Shown: positions 42,287 to 50,251 of the stretch, in pieces | Numbering within the stretch: the first letter of the stretch is position 1 | Layout of the letters: each line of letters opens with the position of its first letter | Origin: Lachnospiraceae bacterium MA2020 | GTDB lineage: Bacteria > Bacillota > Clostridia > Lachnospirales > Lachnospiraceae | NCBI GenBank assembly: GCA_000746015.1 | Contig: KN050797.1 | Coordinates: 54,675-118,674, forward strand | Length of the DNA: 64,000 nt | Direction: 5' to 3' | The notes under the pieces: generated by a model | What the model saw: the letters and a program-made list of their open reading frames with translations, nothing else | Databases searched by the model: none | What the model was told of the DNA's origin: nothing | Translations under genes and position numbers: made by a program

Positions 42287-42985
42287 ATGCTGGCACGTGT
42301 ATGTTGTGTTTTGATCGGCTACTGCTGTGGACTTTTGCAGACCGGCTATATTTATGGAAAGCTTAATGGTATTGATATTCGTTCGGTAGGCTCTGGAAAT
42401 GCAGGAACAACAAACATGCTGAGGACACTTGGACCTAAGGCCGGACTTATCACACTTCTGTTTGACGCATTGAAGACTGTATTTGCTATCTCTATAAGCT
42501 GGCTTGTATTTCACGCTTCAAATGCTGATATAATGCCTCTTTTAGAGCTGTACGCAGCTGCAGGTGCTATTCTTGGACATGATTTTCCGTTCTATATGCA
42601 CTTCAAGGGCGGAAAGGGTATAGCGGCAACAGCGGGCCTTATACTCGGGCTTCATGATCCGATAATCCTTATCCTTGGAATCATCACATTCTTTGGGATT
42701 TTTGCTGCAACGCATTACGTATCACTTGGATCTTTGGCTGTCTATGTTGGCCTTGTGACAGAGTGTGTGGTAATGGGGCAGCTCCACTATGGCAGATTTA
42801 AGGTTCTTTCTCAGAATTCGCTTATAGAGTTTTACGTAGTGCTCATATTGCTCGCAGTGCTTGCTTTTTATCAGCATCGCGCAAATATTCACCGTCTTCT
42901 TACAGGTACGGAGAGAAAGACCTATATTTCCAAGGAAAAGAATAAAGCGGAAGCGGAACGCTATAATAATATCGTTAATAAATAA
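42287..42985 (+). CDS. plsY: Glycerol-3-phosphate acyltransferase PlsY
   Basis: 232 residues. A multi-helix membrane enzyme that acylates glycerol-3-phosphate from acyl-phosphate, the first step of phospholipid synthesis. Family motif 1 is SVGSGNAGTTNMLRTLG, motif 2 is GHDFPFYMHFKGGKGIAATA, and the third motif region contains FGIFAATHYVSLGS. The C-terminal tail is longer and more charged than in short homologues. gpsA, which makes its substrate, follows, so the pair forms a phospholipid entry module. Confidence 0.95.
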   Translation: MLARVCCVLIGYCCGLLQTGYIYGKLNGIDIRSVGSGNAGTTNMLRTLGPKAGLITLLFDALKTVFAISISWLVFHASNADIMPLLELYAAAGAILGHDFPFYMHFKGGKGIAATAGLILGLHDPIILILGIITFFGIFAATHYVSLGSLAVYVGLVTECVVMGQLHYGRFKVLSQNSLIEFYVVLILLAVLAFYQHRANIHRLLTGTERKTYISKEKNKAEAERYNNIVNK

Positions 42986-43006
42986 ATTGTAGTAGAGGTG
43001 GTTATT

Positions 43007-43999
43007 TTGGCAGAAATAGGAATGATAGGAGCAGGCAGCTGGGGAACAGCACTTACATGGCTCCTTGGTAATAATGGACATCATGTGACAGTATGGTCAG
43101 CAATCAAAGATGAGATAGATCTTCTCAATGAGAACCGTGAGCATACAGATAAGCTTCCGGGTGTAAAGCTGAAAGATGATGTTATATTTACTACAGACCT
43201 TAAAGAAGCTTGTTCAAATAAGGATATATTAGTGCTCGCAGTACCTTCACCATTTACAAGAAGTACTGCAAAGCAGATGAAAGACCACGTAAGATATGGT
43301 CAGCTCATTGTCAGTGTTGCAAAGGGACTTGAGGAGGACACTCTCGATACTCTTTCAATGATCATTGAAGAGGAAATCCCGCAGTCTAAGGTTGTTGTAC
43401 TCTGCGGACCTTCACATGCTGAGGAAGTTGGAAAGGGCATGCCTACAGTAGTTGTAGCTGGCTCTAAGGACTGTCAGGATGCAAAGTATGTTCAGGATAT
43501 CTTCATGAGCGATGTTTTCAGAGTTTATACTTCTGATGATCCATATGGCATGCAGCTTGGTGCAGCACTTAAGAATGTCATTGCACTTGCAGCTGGTATC
43601 GAGGATGGCATTGGCTATGGAGATAATACAAAGGCAGCTCTTATCACAAGAGGTATTGCTGAGATATCAAGACTTGGTGTTGCTGCCGGCGGTGATGAGG
43701 CTACATTCCATGGCCTTACAGGTATCGGAGATCTTATTGTTACATGTGCCTCACAGCATTCAAGAAACAGAAGAGCCGGTATTCTCATAGGTCAGGGTAA
43801 GTCTTATGATGAGGCTATGAAAGAAGTAAAGCAGGTAGTAGAGGGTGTTTACTCTGCAAAGTCTGCAATGCAGCTCGCAAAAAAATATCATGTTGAGATA
43901 CCTATCATTGAGCAGGTAAATGCTATACTCTTTGATGGAAAAGATCCAAAACAGGCTATCAACGATCTCATGTGCAGGGATAAAAAAGAGGAAATTTAA
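43007..43999 (+). CDS. gpsA: NAD(P)-dependent glycerol-3-phosphate dehydrogenase
   Basis: 330 residues. It reduces dihydroxyacetone phosphate to sn-glycerol-3-phosphate for PlsY. The Rossmann motif IGMIGAGSWGTALTWLL opens the protein; ALKNVIALAAGIEDGIGYGDNTKAALITRG holds the catalytic Lys and family signature, and GLTGIGDLIVTCAS follows. A TTG start at 43007 five bases after AGAGGTGG gives the expected N-terminus; the GTG at 42998 lies within the ribosome site and is less likely. No strong terminator follows; a short imperfect stem with TTTTTG lies at 43999-44021. Confidence 0.95.
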   Translation: MAEIGMIGAGSWGTALTWLLGNNGHHVTVWSAIKDEIDLLNENREHTDKLPGVKLKDDVIFTTDLKEACSNKDILVLAVPSPFTRSTAKQMKDHVRYGQLIVSVAKGLEEDTLDTLSMIIEEEIPQSKVVVLCGPSHAEEVGKGMPTVVVAGSKDCQDAKYVQDIFMSDVFRVYTSDDPYGMQLGAALKNVIALAAGIEDGIGYGDNTKAALITRGIAEISRLGVAAGGDEATFHGLTGIGDLIVTCASQHSRNRRAGILIGQGKSYDEAMKEVKQVVEGVYSAKSAMQLAKKYHVEIPIIEQVNAILFDGKDPKQAINDLMCRDKKEEI

Positions 44000-44030
44000 A
44001 GTACTTTTTTAAGAACTTTTTGTATACATA

Positions 44031-44060
44031 TTTACAATAAGTGTTGAAAAAAGGTATAAT
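44031..44060 (+). promoter_or_regulatory. Predicted sigma-A promoter of the double-glycine peptide
   Basis: TTTACA (44031-44036), 18-base spacer, consensus TATAAT (44055-44060). TGTATACA (44021-44028) precedes it and TGTGTACA (44060-44067) follows, like the promoter of the coiled-coil gene at 1386. Confidence 0.7.
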
Positions 44061-44101
44061 GTGTACAACACCTATTTTAGGTCGAATAGGAAGGTGATTG
44101 T

Positions 44102-44305
44102 ATGAGCATTGAGATAATGGCGGGAAGAGCTCTTTCAAGAGAAGAGCTTGACAAGGTAGTTGGAGGACAGGCAGTAAGTGCAAAACCTATGGCTGTCGCA
44201 TCAGCACCGGTTGTGGTTGATAGCGGTGTACTTGATAGTCAGAGATTTGCACCTACACAGTCAAGTGCATTGGCTCCGATAGGGGTTATGGCACCGACAA
44301 AGTAA
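44102..44305 (+). CDS. Orphan double-glycine leader peptide (bacteriocin/RiPP-like precursor candidate)
   Basis: 67 residues. The first 22, MSIEIMAGRALSREELDKVV plus GG, follow the double-glycine leader pattern L-S-x-x-E-L-x-x-V-x-GG recognised by C39-peptidase ABC exporters. The 45-residue remainder is Ala/Val/Pro/Ser-rich with no Cys, Trp or Tyr and ends APIGVMAPTK. AAGGTG lies upstream of the ATG, and the gene has its own promoter and a strong terminator. No exporter, immunity or modification gene is next to it. It may be a bacteriocin-like or signalling peptide matured by a transporter elsewhere. The GG motif in a small Gly-rich protein could also be chance. Confidence 0.6.
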   Translation: MSIEIMAGRALSREELDKVVGGQAVSAKPMAVASAPVVVDSGVLDSQRFAPTQSSALAPIGVMAPTK

Positions 44306-44310
44306 GAAAA

Positions 44311-44343
44311 CAAGAATCCGGCTTAGGCCGGATTCTTGCTATG
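44311..44343. terminator. Terminator between the GG peptide and metF
   Basis: CAAGAATCCGGC (44311-44322) and GCCGGATTCTTG (44327-44338) form a 12-bp perfect stem with a TTAG loop. It lies between convergent genes and may work both ways. Confidence 0.82.
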
Positions 44344-44354
44344 TTTAAGCATAT

Positions 44355-45212
44355 TTATCTGATAGCTGAGAAGATCTCTTCGACATATTCTGGCTTGTTC
44401 ATGGCATAGACATGGATACCGTCTACGTCGTGGTTGGCAAGGTCGATCGCCTGGCGGACAGCAAAGTCCAGTCCGGCCTTTTTCATATCTTCAGCATTAT
44501 CGCCATATTTAGCAATAATATCAGCAAGCTCTTTAGGTACGGAGGTTCCGGAAAGTGACACTGTAGTACCAAGCTGCTTCGCGGAAGTAATAGGCATGAT
44601 ACCGGCATCTATGTGTGTATTAATGCCTATTTTTTCAGCGCTGTCGCACAGACGATAGAAGTAATTGTTGTCGAAGAAGAGCTGGCTTATAAGGAAGTTG
44701 CAGCCGGCATTTACCTTCTTTTTAAGATTCTGGAGGTCTGTGAGCATATCCGGAGCCTCGAAATGCTTTTCTGGATAGCAGGCACCGGCGATGCAGAATT
44801 TACCATGCTCTTTGATGAAGGAGATCATATCGCTCGCATGCTCAAATTCGCGGGAGTTATATTCCTCGTCAGTCATTGTCTTTGGCCTGTCACCTCTGAG
44901 TGCAAGAACATTATCTATTCCATTTGCCTTGAGCTCATCAAGCCCCTCGGCGAGCTTTGCTTTGCTGTAGCCTACACTTGTCATATGAGCAAGAGCTTCG
45001 ATATGGCAGTTGTTCTTGATGTAGCTGGCTATTTCTACGTTTTTACCGGCATTGGTGCCGCCAGCGCCATATGTGACACTTATAAAGTCAGGCTCGCAGG
45101 CAGCGATACGGTCAAGTACCTGGAAGACTTTTGCAAAGTCGTCATCTTTTTTAGGGGGAAATACTTCACAGGAAATTGTAAGTCGGTTTCTTTCAAAAAG
45201 CTTAGTGATCAT
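44355..45212 (-). CDS. metF: 5,10-methylenetetrahydrofolate reductase
   Basis: 285 residues. A flavoprotein reducing methylene-THF to methyl-THF for methionine synthesis or, in acetogenic relatives, the Wood-Ljungdahl methyl branch. Motifs: TISCEVFPPKKDDDFAKVF, FISVTYGAGGT, ALAHMTSVGYSKA, LALRGDRPK and FLISQLFFDNNYFYRLCD. The ATG at 45212 is nine bases from a GGAGA; the ATG at 45227 overlaps that site and is rejected. Single gene on the minus strand. The 223-bp gap to the next gene shows AT-rich DNA with a leader-type hairpin for the following gene; no other gene seen. Confidence 0.93.
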   Translation of the reverse strand: MITKLFERNRLTISCEVFPPKKDDDFAKVFQVLDRIAACEPDFISVTYGAGGTNAGKNVEIASYIKNNCHIEALAHMTSVGYSKAKLAEGLDELKANGIDNVLALRGDRPKTMTDEEYNSREFEHASDMISFIKEHGKFCIAGACYPEKHFEAPDMLTDLQNLKKKVNAGCNFLISQLFFDNNYFYRLCDSAEKIGINTHIDAGIMPITSAKQLGTTVSLSGTSVPKELADIIAKYGDNAEDMKKAGLDFAVRQAIDLANHDVDGIHVYAMNKPEYVEEIFSAIR

Positions 45213-45376
45213 ATGATATCTCTCCATCTGTTTAAAATTGTATAAAAAGTGCTAAAACACTATTTTTGGTAAAAATGTATCTTGATTTATACCATCAAAT
45301 ATCGTAACATATTGTATAGAATTAAGTCAACTTTACAGTGAATTGACTGTACGAATTGTTGCTGTTCACAGGAGAA

Positions 45377-45405
45377 CTGATCACCGGCATCAGACAGGTG
45401 AGCAG
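45377..45405 (+). promoter_or_regulatory. Leader hairpin upstream of the lone receiver gene
   Basis: CTGATCACC (45377-45385) and GGTGAGCAG (45397-45405) pair with a single mismatch around an 11-base loop. It lies about 20 bases before the ribosome site GGAGGG of the receiver gene and has no T-tract. Confidence 0.35.
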
Positions 45406-45435
45406 TGATTACGAATTTATGGAGGGCGAGAGAGA

Positions 45436-45837
45436 ATGGGTAAGACAGGAAAAAAGGTATTGGTTGTAGATGATATGCCTACAATCCTTGATGAAGCGCA
45501 GAATTTACTTGAGATCCGCTATGATTTTGAGAGAGCAGAGTCAGGCAGCGAGGCTATTGAGAAGGCTAAGAATACCAGGCCGGACATCATCTTGATCGAT
45601 ATGCATATGCCTGATATGAACGGTATCACATGTATGCAGGCTATTCACAAGGTTCCGGATCTTGAGAATGTGCCAATCCTTATTACTATGAACGATGTAT
45701 CAGTTATCACAAAGGCAAGGGCTTTTGACCACGGTGCAATCGACTTTTTACAGAAGCCTTTTATTGAAGAAAATGTATATCGCAAGATTGACATGCACCT
45801 CAAGCTTGCAGAAGCAGGATATAAGTACGAAGGATAA
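45436..45837 (+). CDS. Single-domain response regulator
   Basis: 133 residues, one receiver domain only. VLVVDDMPTILDEAQNLL carries the acidic pocket, the phospho-acceptor Asp lies in IILIDMHMPDMNG, the switch Thr in ILITMND and the Lys in FLQKPF. No output domain follows; a short charged C-terminal tail remains. Stand-alone receivers act by binding partners, for example in chemotaxis or phosphorelays. The hybrid kinases at 15408-22659 lack an HPt partner in the window, so a link is possible but unproven. It is nine bases upstream of the rluF gene and probably co-transcribed. Confidence 0.88.
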   Translation: MGKTGKKVLVVDDMPTILDEAQNLLEIRYDFERAESGSEAIEKAKNTRPDIILIDMHMPDMNGITCMQAIHKVPDLENVPILITMNDVSVITKARAFDHGAIDFLQKPFIEENVYRKIDMHLKLAEAGYKYEG

Positions 45838-45846
45838 GCAGAATTA

Positions 45847-46566
45847 ATGAATGAACCAGTAAGGCTCAATAAATACCTGTCGGCTGTCGGCGTCTGTTCC
45901 AGACGTGAAGCCGACAGGTTTATTGATGAAGGGAGAATTTTAGTAAACGGCAGATTTCCCGAAAAAGGACAGAAGGTAACAGATGCTGACGAAATTCTCA
46001 TTGATAACAAAAGTATAAAGACAGAAAGCAGGAAAGTAGTACTTGCCTGCTACAAAAAAAGAGGCATCATCTGCTCTACAAAAGATCAGGGCAGAGTGGG
46101 TGAAAATATTGTAGATACTATCGGGTATCCTATACGCGTATACCCCGTTGGAAGGCTCGATAAGGACTCTGAGGGGCTCATATTGCTCACTAATGACGGT
46201 GAGCTGGTAAATGGGCTTTTGAAGTCAAAATACGGCCATGAGAAGGAATATGAAGTGGTCTGTGACAAGCCTTTGAACGATAGGGATTTAAAGGAGATGG
46301 CAAAGGGCGGTCTTACACTGATAGAAGGTGATGAGCGCAGGAGTAAGCCATGCCGTATAAGAAGATTGTCTGACAATAGCTTTAATTGTATATTGACAGA
46401 AGGTATGAACAGACAGATCAGACGAATGTGTGCACATTTTGGCTACGAAGTAAAGAGCCTTAAGAGAATAAGATTTATGAATATTACTCTGGAAGGACTC
46501 GCTATGGGTGAGTGGCGGGAGCTCTCAGAAGAAGAAATACAAGGATTGAGGACTGATGGCAGATAA
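45847..46566 (+). CDS. rluF: 23S rRNA pseudouridine synthase, RluF type
   Basis: 239 residues. An S4 RNA-binding domain (about 1-60, RLNKYLSAVGVCSRREADRF) precedes the pseudouridine synthase fold with YPVGRLDKDSEGLILLTNDG, where the Asp is catalytic. The end, EGMNRQIRRMCAHFGYEVKS, matches RluF (U2604) better than RsuA or RluB. Its last 11 bases overlap ligA. The weak ribosome site and close spacing suggest coupling to the receiver gene upstream. Confidence 0.88.
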   Translation: MNEPVRLNKYLSAVGVCSRREADRFIDEGRILVNGRFPEKGQKVTDADEILIDNKSIKTESRKVVLACYKKRGIICSTKDQGRVGENIVDTIGYPIRVYPVGRLDKDSEGLILLTNDGELVNGLLKSKYGHEKEYEVVCDKPLNDRDLKEMAKGGLTLIEGDERRSKPCRIRRLSDNSFNCILTEGMNRQIRRMCAHFGYEVKSLKRIRFMNITLEGLAMGEWRELSEEEIQGLRTDGR

Positions 46567-48520
46567 AAGAGACAGGATAGAGGAGCTTGTAGTTACACTT
46601 AATAATGCTTCAGAGGCATATTATAACGGTAAGGATGAGATAATGTCCAACTTCGAGTGGGACGCTATGTTTGATGAGCTTAGCGCACTTGAGGCTGAGA
46701 CGGGTATCATACTGCCGGATAGTCCTACACAGAACGCAGGATATGCATCAGAGGGACAGAACCGTGAGATGCATGAGTTTCCTGCGCTTTCTCTTGCAAA
46801 GACGAAGCAGGTAAGCGAGCTTATGACATGGGCAGGGGACAAGGAGATATGGCTTTCGTGGAAGCTTGATGGCCTTACGCTTGTGATCACTTATGACAAT
46901 GGAAAGCTCACAAAGATCCTTACACGTGGAAACGGAACAGTAGGAAACAATATTACATTTTTGCAGGATTCAATAGCTGGTTTTCCAAAGAAGATCGATT
47001 ATAAGGGACATATGGTAGTGCGCGGAGAGGCGACCATTTCATATCCGGATTTTGACGAGATCAACGAGATGATAGAGGATGATGATGAAAAGTATGCCAA
47101 TCCGAGAAACCTTGCATCCGGAACGCTTGCCCTTGATGATCCGGCAAAGGTAAAGGAAAGACACGTTCATTTTAATGCCTTCACACTAGTGCATATTGAT
47201 GACGATATAAGTTCATGGGGCGAGAGAATGAATCTTCTTGAGAAAATGGGCTTTACAGTCGTTGATCGTGAAAAAACGGATGCAAATGGTATAGGTGAGG
47301 TCATCGAGCGTTGGACAGAGCGAGTTGAAAACGGCGAGATGCCTATTCCGGTTGACGGGCTTGTAATAGCATACGAGGATAATGACTATGCGCAGGGCGG
47401 CTCTGTGACGGGGCATCATGCAACAAGAGCCGGCTATGCTTTTAAGTGGCAGGATACAGCAGCTGAGACAAAGCTGGATCATATTGAGTGGTCATGTGCT
47501 GTTTCGACTATCTCACCGGTTGCAGTGTTTGAGCCGGTTTCTCTTGAAGGTACTACGGTTTCAAGAGCATCACTTTGTAATCTTTCCGAAATCGAGAGAC
47601 TTGGAGTGGGCGCAAAAGGTACAGTCATGAGCTGTATCAAGGCAAATAAGATAATCCCAAAGATCATCGAGGTAAAGGAAAAGGTCGGAGAAGTTGAGAT
47701 CCCGCATGAATGTCCGGTGTGCCATGCTCCAACTGAGATCAGAGTAAGTGAGAATAGCGGCACAAAGACACTTCACTGCAGCAATGCAGAGTGCCCGGCA
47801 AAGCACTTAAAGATCTATACAAGATTTGTAAGTAAGAGCGGCATGGATATAGACGGCCTTTCCATACAGACAATGCTCAGATTTATGAATGAGGGCTTTA
47901 TATCTGAGTTTGCGGATATTTATAAGCTACGTGCGCATTATGATGTCATAAAGGATATGGATGGCTTTGGAGAGAAGTCTGTAGAAAACATGAATGCTGC
48001 AATAGAAAAGAGCCGTAAGGCAAATCCGGTGAACTTTATCTTTGCGCTCTGTATACCTATGATTGGCGTAGACGCTGCGAAGAAGATAATTGGCAAGCTT
48101 GGGTTTGACGGTTTCCTTGAAAGACTGCGTACAAGTGCAGGATTTGACGACATAGACGGCATAGGCTCAGAGAAGTCTGACTCCATACTTAAGTGGTATG
48201 CTGATGAAAGAAATGCTGCCTCACTTTCAAGACTTCTTGCGGAAGTAGAAGTAGAGAATGGTGGAGCAGCGGTGGATGAAAACGGAAAGTGCTCCAACCT
48301 CACATTTGTAATTACCGGAGATGTACACCATTTCAAAAACAGAAATGAATTCAAGGCATATGTCGAGTCACAGAATGGCTCTGTGACCGGCTCAGTGTCA
48401 AAGAAAACAAATTTCCTTGTAAACAATGATATAGAAAGTACTTCTTCTAAAAATAAGAAGGCTAAAGAGCTTGGAATCCCGATAATCACAGAGGATGAGT
48501 TTGTGGAGAGGTTTATGTGA
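46556..48520 (+). CDS. ligA: Divergent NAD-dependent DNA ligase (LigA-like)
   Basis: 654 residues with the full LigA order: domain Ia, nucleotidyl-transferase with Lys103 in SWKLDGL, VVRGEA, NPRNLASGTL, an OB fold, a four-cysteine zinc finger (CPVCHAP ... HCSNAECPAKH), helix-hairpin-helix repeats and a C-terminal BRCT (LTFVITGDVHHFKN). Several residues differ from the usual ligase. In domain Ia the NMN-contact positions read YYN ... SNFEWD in place of YH ... DAEYD, and motif IV reads VDGLVIAYED where DGVVIK with a catalytic Lys is expected. The AFKW segment keeps its Lys. It may be a second, specialised ligase or have altered substrate use. The gene starts inside rluF and is followed by a terminator. 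Confidence 0.85.
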   Translation: MADKRDRIEELVVTLNNASEAYYNGKDEIMSNFEWDAMFDELSALEAETGIILPDSPTQNAGYASEGQNREMHEFPALSLAKTKQVSELMTWAGDKEIWLSWKLDGLTLVITYDNGKLTKILTRGNGTVGNNITFLQDSIAGFPKKIDYKGHMVVRGEATISYPDFDEINEMIEDDDEKYANPRNLASGTLALDDPAKVKERHVHFNAFTLVHIDDDISSWGERMNLLEKMGFTVVDREKTDANGIGEVIERWTERVENGEMPIPVDGLVIAYEDNDYAQGGSVTGHHATRAGYAFKWQDTAAETKLDHIEWSCAVSTISPVAVFEPVSLEGTTVSRASLCNLSEIERLGVGAKGTVMSCIKANKIIPKIIEVKEKVGEVEIPHECPVCHAPTEIRVSENSGTKTLHCSNAECPAKHLKIYTRFVSKSGMDIDGLSIQTMLRFMNEGFISEFADIYKLRAHYDVIKDMDGFGEKSVENMNAAIEKSRKANPVNFIFALCIPMIGVDAAKKIIGKLGFDGFLERLRTSAGFDDIDGIGSEKSDSILKWYADERNAASLSRLLAEVEVENGGAAVDENGKCSNLTFVITGDVHHFKNRNEFKAYVESQNGSVTGSVSKKTNFLVNNDIESTSSKNKKAKELGIPIITEDEFVERFM

Positions 48521-48569
48521 TCTACCCACTGTTCTGCTCTGGGTGCGGCGATTTTTTGCAGTAATTATT

Positions 48570-48609
48570 AAGATGCAATAGATGAAATTCATCTCTTGCA
48601 TCTTTTTTT
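48570..48609 (+). terminator. Terminator after ligA
   Basis: AAGATGCAA and TTGCATCTT, with inner GATGAA / TTCATC pairs and a small internal loop, followed by seven T residues. The remaining gap to 48746 is AT-rich; TGTAAACGCAATTA at 48633-48646 partly resembles a catabolite-control (cre) site, with two deviations. Confidence 0.82.
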
Positions 48610-48746
48610 GTTGTACAAAAGTCGGTGCAAATTGTAAACGCAATTATTAAAAATTTGAAAAGATGATATTGCAATGATTGCTTAAAATCATGTCATGGGT
48701 TAACGCGGGATATCCAAAATAAAGACTTTTTTAGAGAGGTATTGCA

Positions 48747-50144
48747 ATGGGAAAGAAGAAAATGGCTTCCACAATAGGCACAGTATGCTATGGACTTGGG
48801 GACCTGGCATCACAGTTTGTATGGACATATGTTGGTTCATACCTGACGATCTACTACACTGATATAGTAGGTCTTGCACCGCTTGCAGTCACAGTTATCA
48901 TGATGATCGCACGTATTTGGGATGCTGTAAATGATCCAATGATGGGGGCACTTGCAGAGAGAACACGTTCTAAGTTTGGACGTTTCAGACCTTATATAGC
49001 GTTTGGAGCACCATTCCTTGCAGTTTTAAGTGTACTTACATTTGTAAATCCATTTGGGGGACATACAACAGCAGGTGTTATCTGGGCAGCACTCACCTAT
49101 ATCGTAGCAGGCATGGTTTACACACTTGTAAATATCCCTTATGGTGCTCTTGCAGGTGTTATGACTGAGGATACAAACCAGAGAAATATCATCAATACAT
49201 GCAGAAATATCGGCATGAACCTTGGTATGGTTATCGTTAATGGTGTTTCTGCAGGACTTGCACTCAAGTTTTCACATGCAGGCGCTCAGGTAGCTGACGG
49301 ACACGGTTATATGATGGTTGCTGTAGTTTACGGCATCGTTGCAGTACCACTTTTTATTATCGTTGCTCTAACAGGTAAGGAAGTTGTACAGCCTATCGGA
49401 GAGGTAAAGGGCTTTTCTTTCAAGGAGACTATCGCTAATCTTGTAAACAACAAGTATCTTATGATAATCACTCTTGTAATGGCACTTCAGATGACAGCTT
49501 TCATGGGACGTATCGCAGTTACAGCATACTATGTTATCTACTGCCTTGGTTCATTTACTATGATTGGTCTAATTATGACAATTCCATCAATAGGTGGAAT
49601 CATCGGATCATTCTTCGTACCTTTCTTTGCTAAGAGATTTGGCAAGAGAAATGTGCTTATGTTCTCTATGATCGCACAGGGTATCGGTCTTTTGGTAATG
49701 TACGCAGCACCATTTGACAACATGAACATGGTTATCGCAGGCGACTGCATATTTGGTCTTTTCAATGTTGGATTCCCTATGAGTCTTTCAATGGTTGCTG
49801 ACTCTGTTGATTACATGGAGCTCAAGACAGGTGTTCGTACAGATGGTACAGCTTATGCAACATATGGCCTTTCAACAAAGGTTGGTAATGCGATCGGTGG
49901 TGCTTTTGGTATCATGATCATGAGCGCATTCGGATATGTAGCAAACGCTGAGCAGACAGTAGAAGCTTTGAAGGGTATCAATATCACAGTAAACCTCATT
50001 CCGGCAATTCTCTTTATCGGTGCAGCAGTTGCGTGTCTTCTTTGGAATATGACAGATGCTGATGCGGATGAGATCAGAAGAAAGCTTGCTGAGAGACATG
50101 CTGAAGGAAATACACATGTGATGGTAGAAGAAAAAATGGCATAA
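48747..50144 (+). CDS. GPH-family (glycoside/pentoside/hexuronide) cation symporter
   Basis: 465 residues, 12 membrane helices, MelB/XynB branch of the major facilitator superfamily. The N-terminal GTVCYGLGDLASQFVWTYVG, the DIVGLAP segment and the loop motif RIWDAVNDPMMGALAERTRSKFGRFRPYI are the GPH signature. It imports a sugar or glycoside with Na or H; the substrate is not deducible, and no glycosidase is adjacent. AGAGG precedes the ATG. The strong preferred-codon use suggests high expression. Confidence 0.9.
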   Translation: MGKKKMASTIGTVCYGLGDLASQFVWTYVGSYLTIYYTDIVGLAPLAVTVIMMIARIWDAVNDPMMGALAERTRSKFGRFRPYIAFGAPFLAVLSVLTFVNPFGGHTTAGVIWAALTYIVAGMVYTLVNIPYGALAGVMTEDTNQRNIINTCRNIGMNLGMVIVNGVSAGLALKFSHAGAQVADGHGYMMVAVVYGIVAVPLFIIVALTGKEVVQPIGEVKGFSFKETIANLVNNKYLMIITLVMALQMTAFMGRIAVTAYYVIYCLGSFTMIGLIMTIPSIGGIIGSFFVPFFAKRFGKRNVLMFSMIAQGIGLLVMYAAPFDNMNMVIAGDCIFGLFNVGFPMSLSMVADSVDYMELKTGVRTDGTAYATYGLSTKVGNAIGGAFGIMIMSAFGYVANAEQTVEALKGINITVNLIPAILFIGAAVACLLWNMTDADADEIRRKLAERHAEGNTHVMVEEKMA

Positions 50145-50177
50145 AATATTGATTTTTATCGAAAAGTCATAAAATAA

Positions 50178-50206
50178 TTGCAGAAATATTACGCATATGT
50201 TACAAT
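50178..50206 (+). promoter_or_regulatory. Predicted sigma-A promoter of the LRR surface protein
   Basis: TTGCAG (50178-50183), 17-base spacer, TACAAT (50201-50206), 46 bp before the start. Confidence 0.65.
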
Positions 50207-50251
50207 GATTATTGCATTAATTCGGAAACAATAATTAGGGAGGAAAGAAGT

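Noticed and set aside
44613-45245. Plus-strand open frame of 210 codons across metF
   Set aside because: Antisense shadow of metF; metF has every family motif and a proper ribosome site.
48633-48646. Catabolite-control (cre) site upstream of the sugar symporter
   Set aside because: TGTAAACGCAATTA deviates at two conserved positions of the cre consensus; kept only as a remark.
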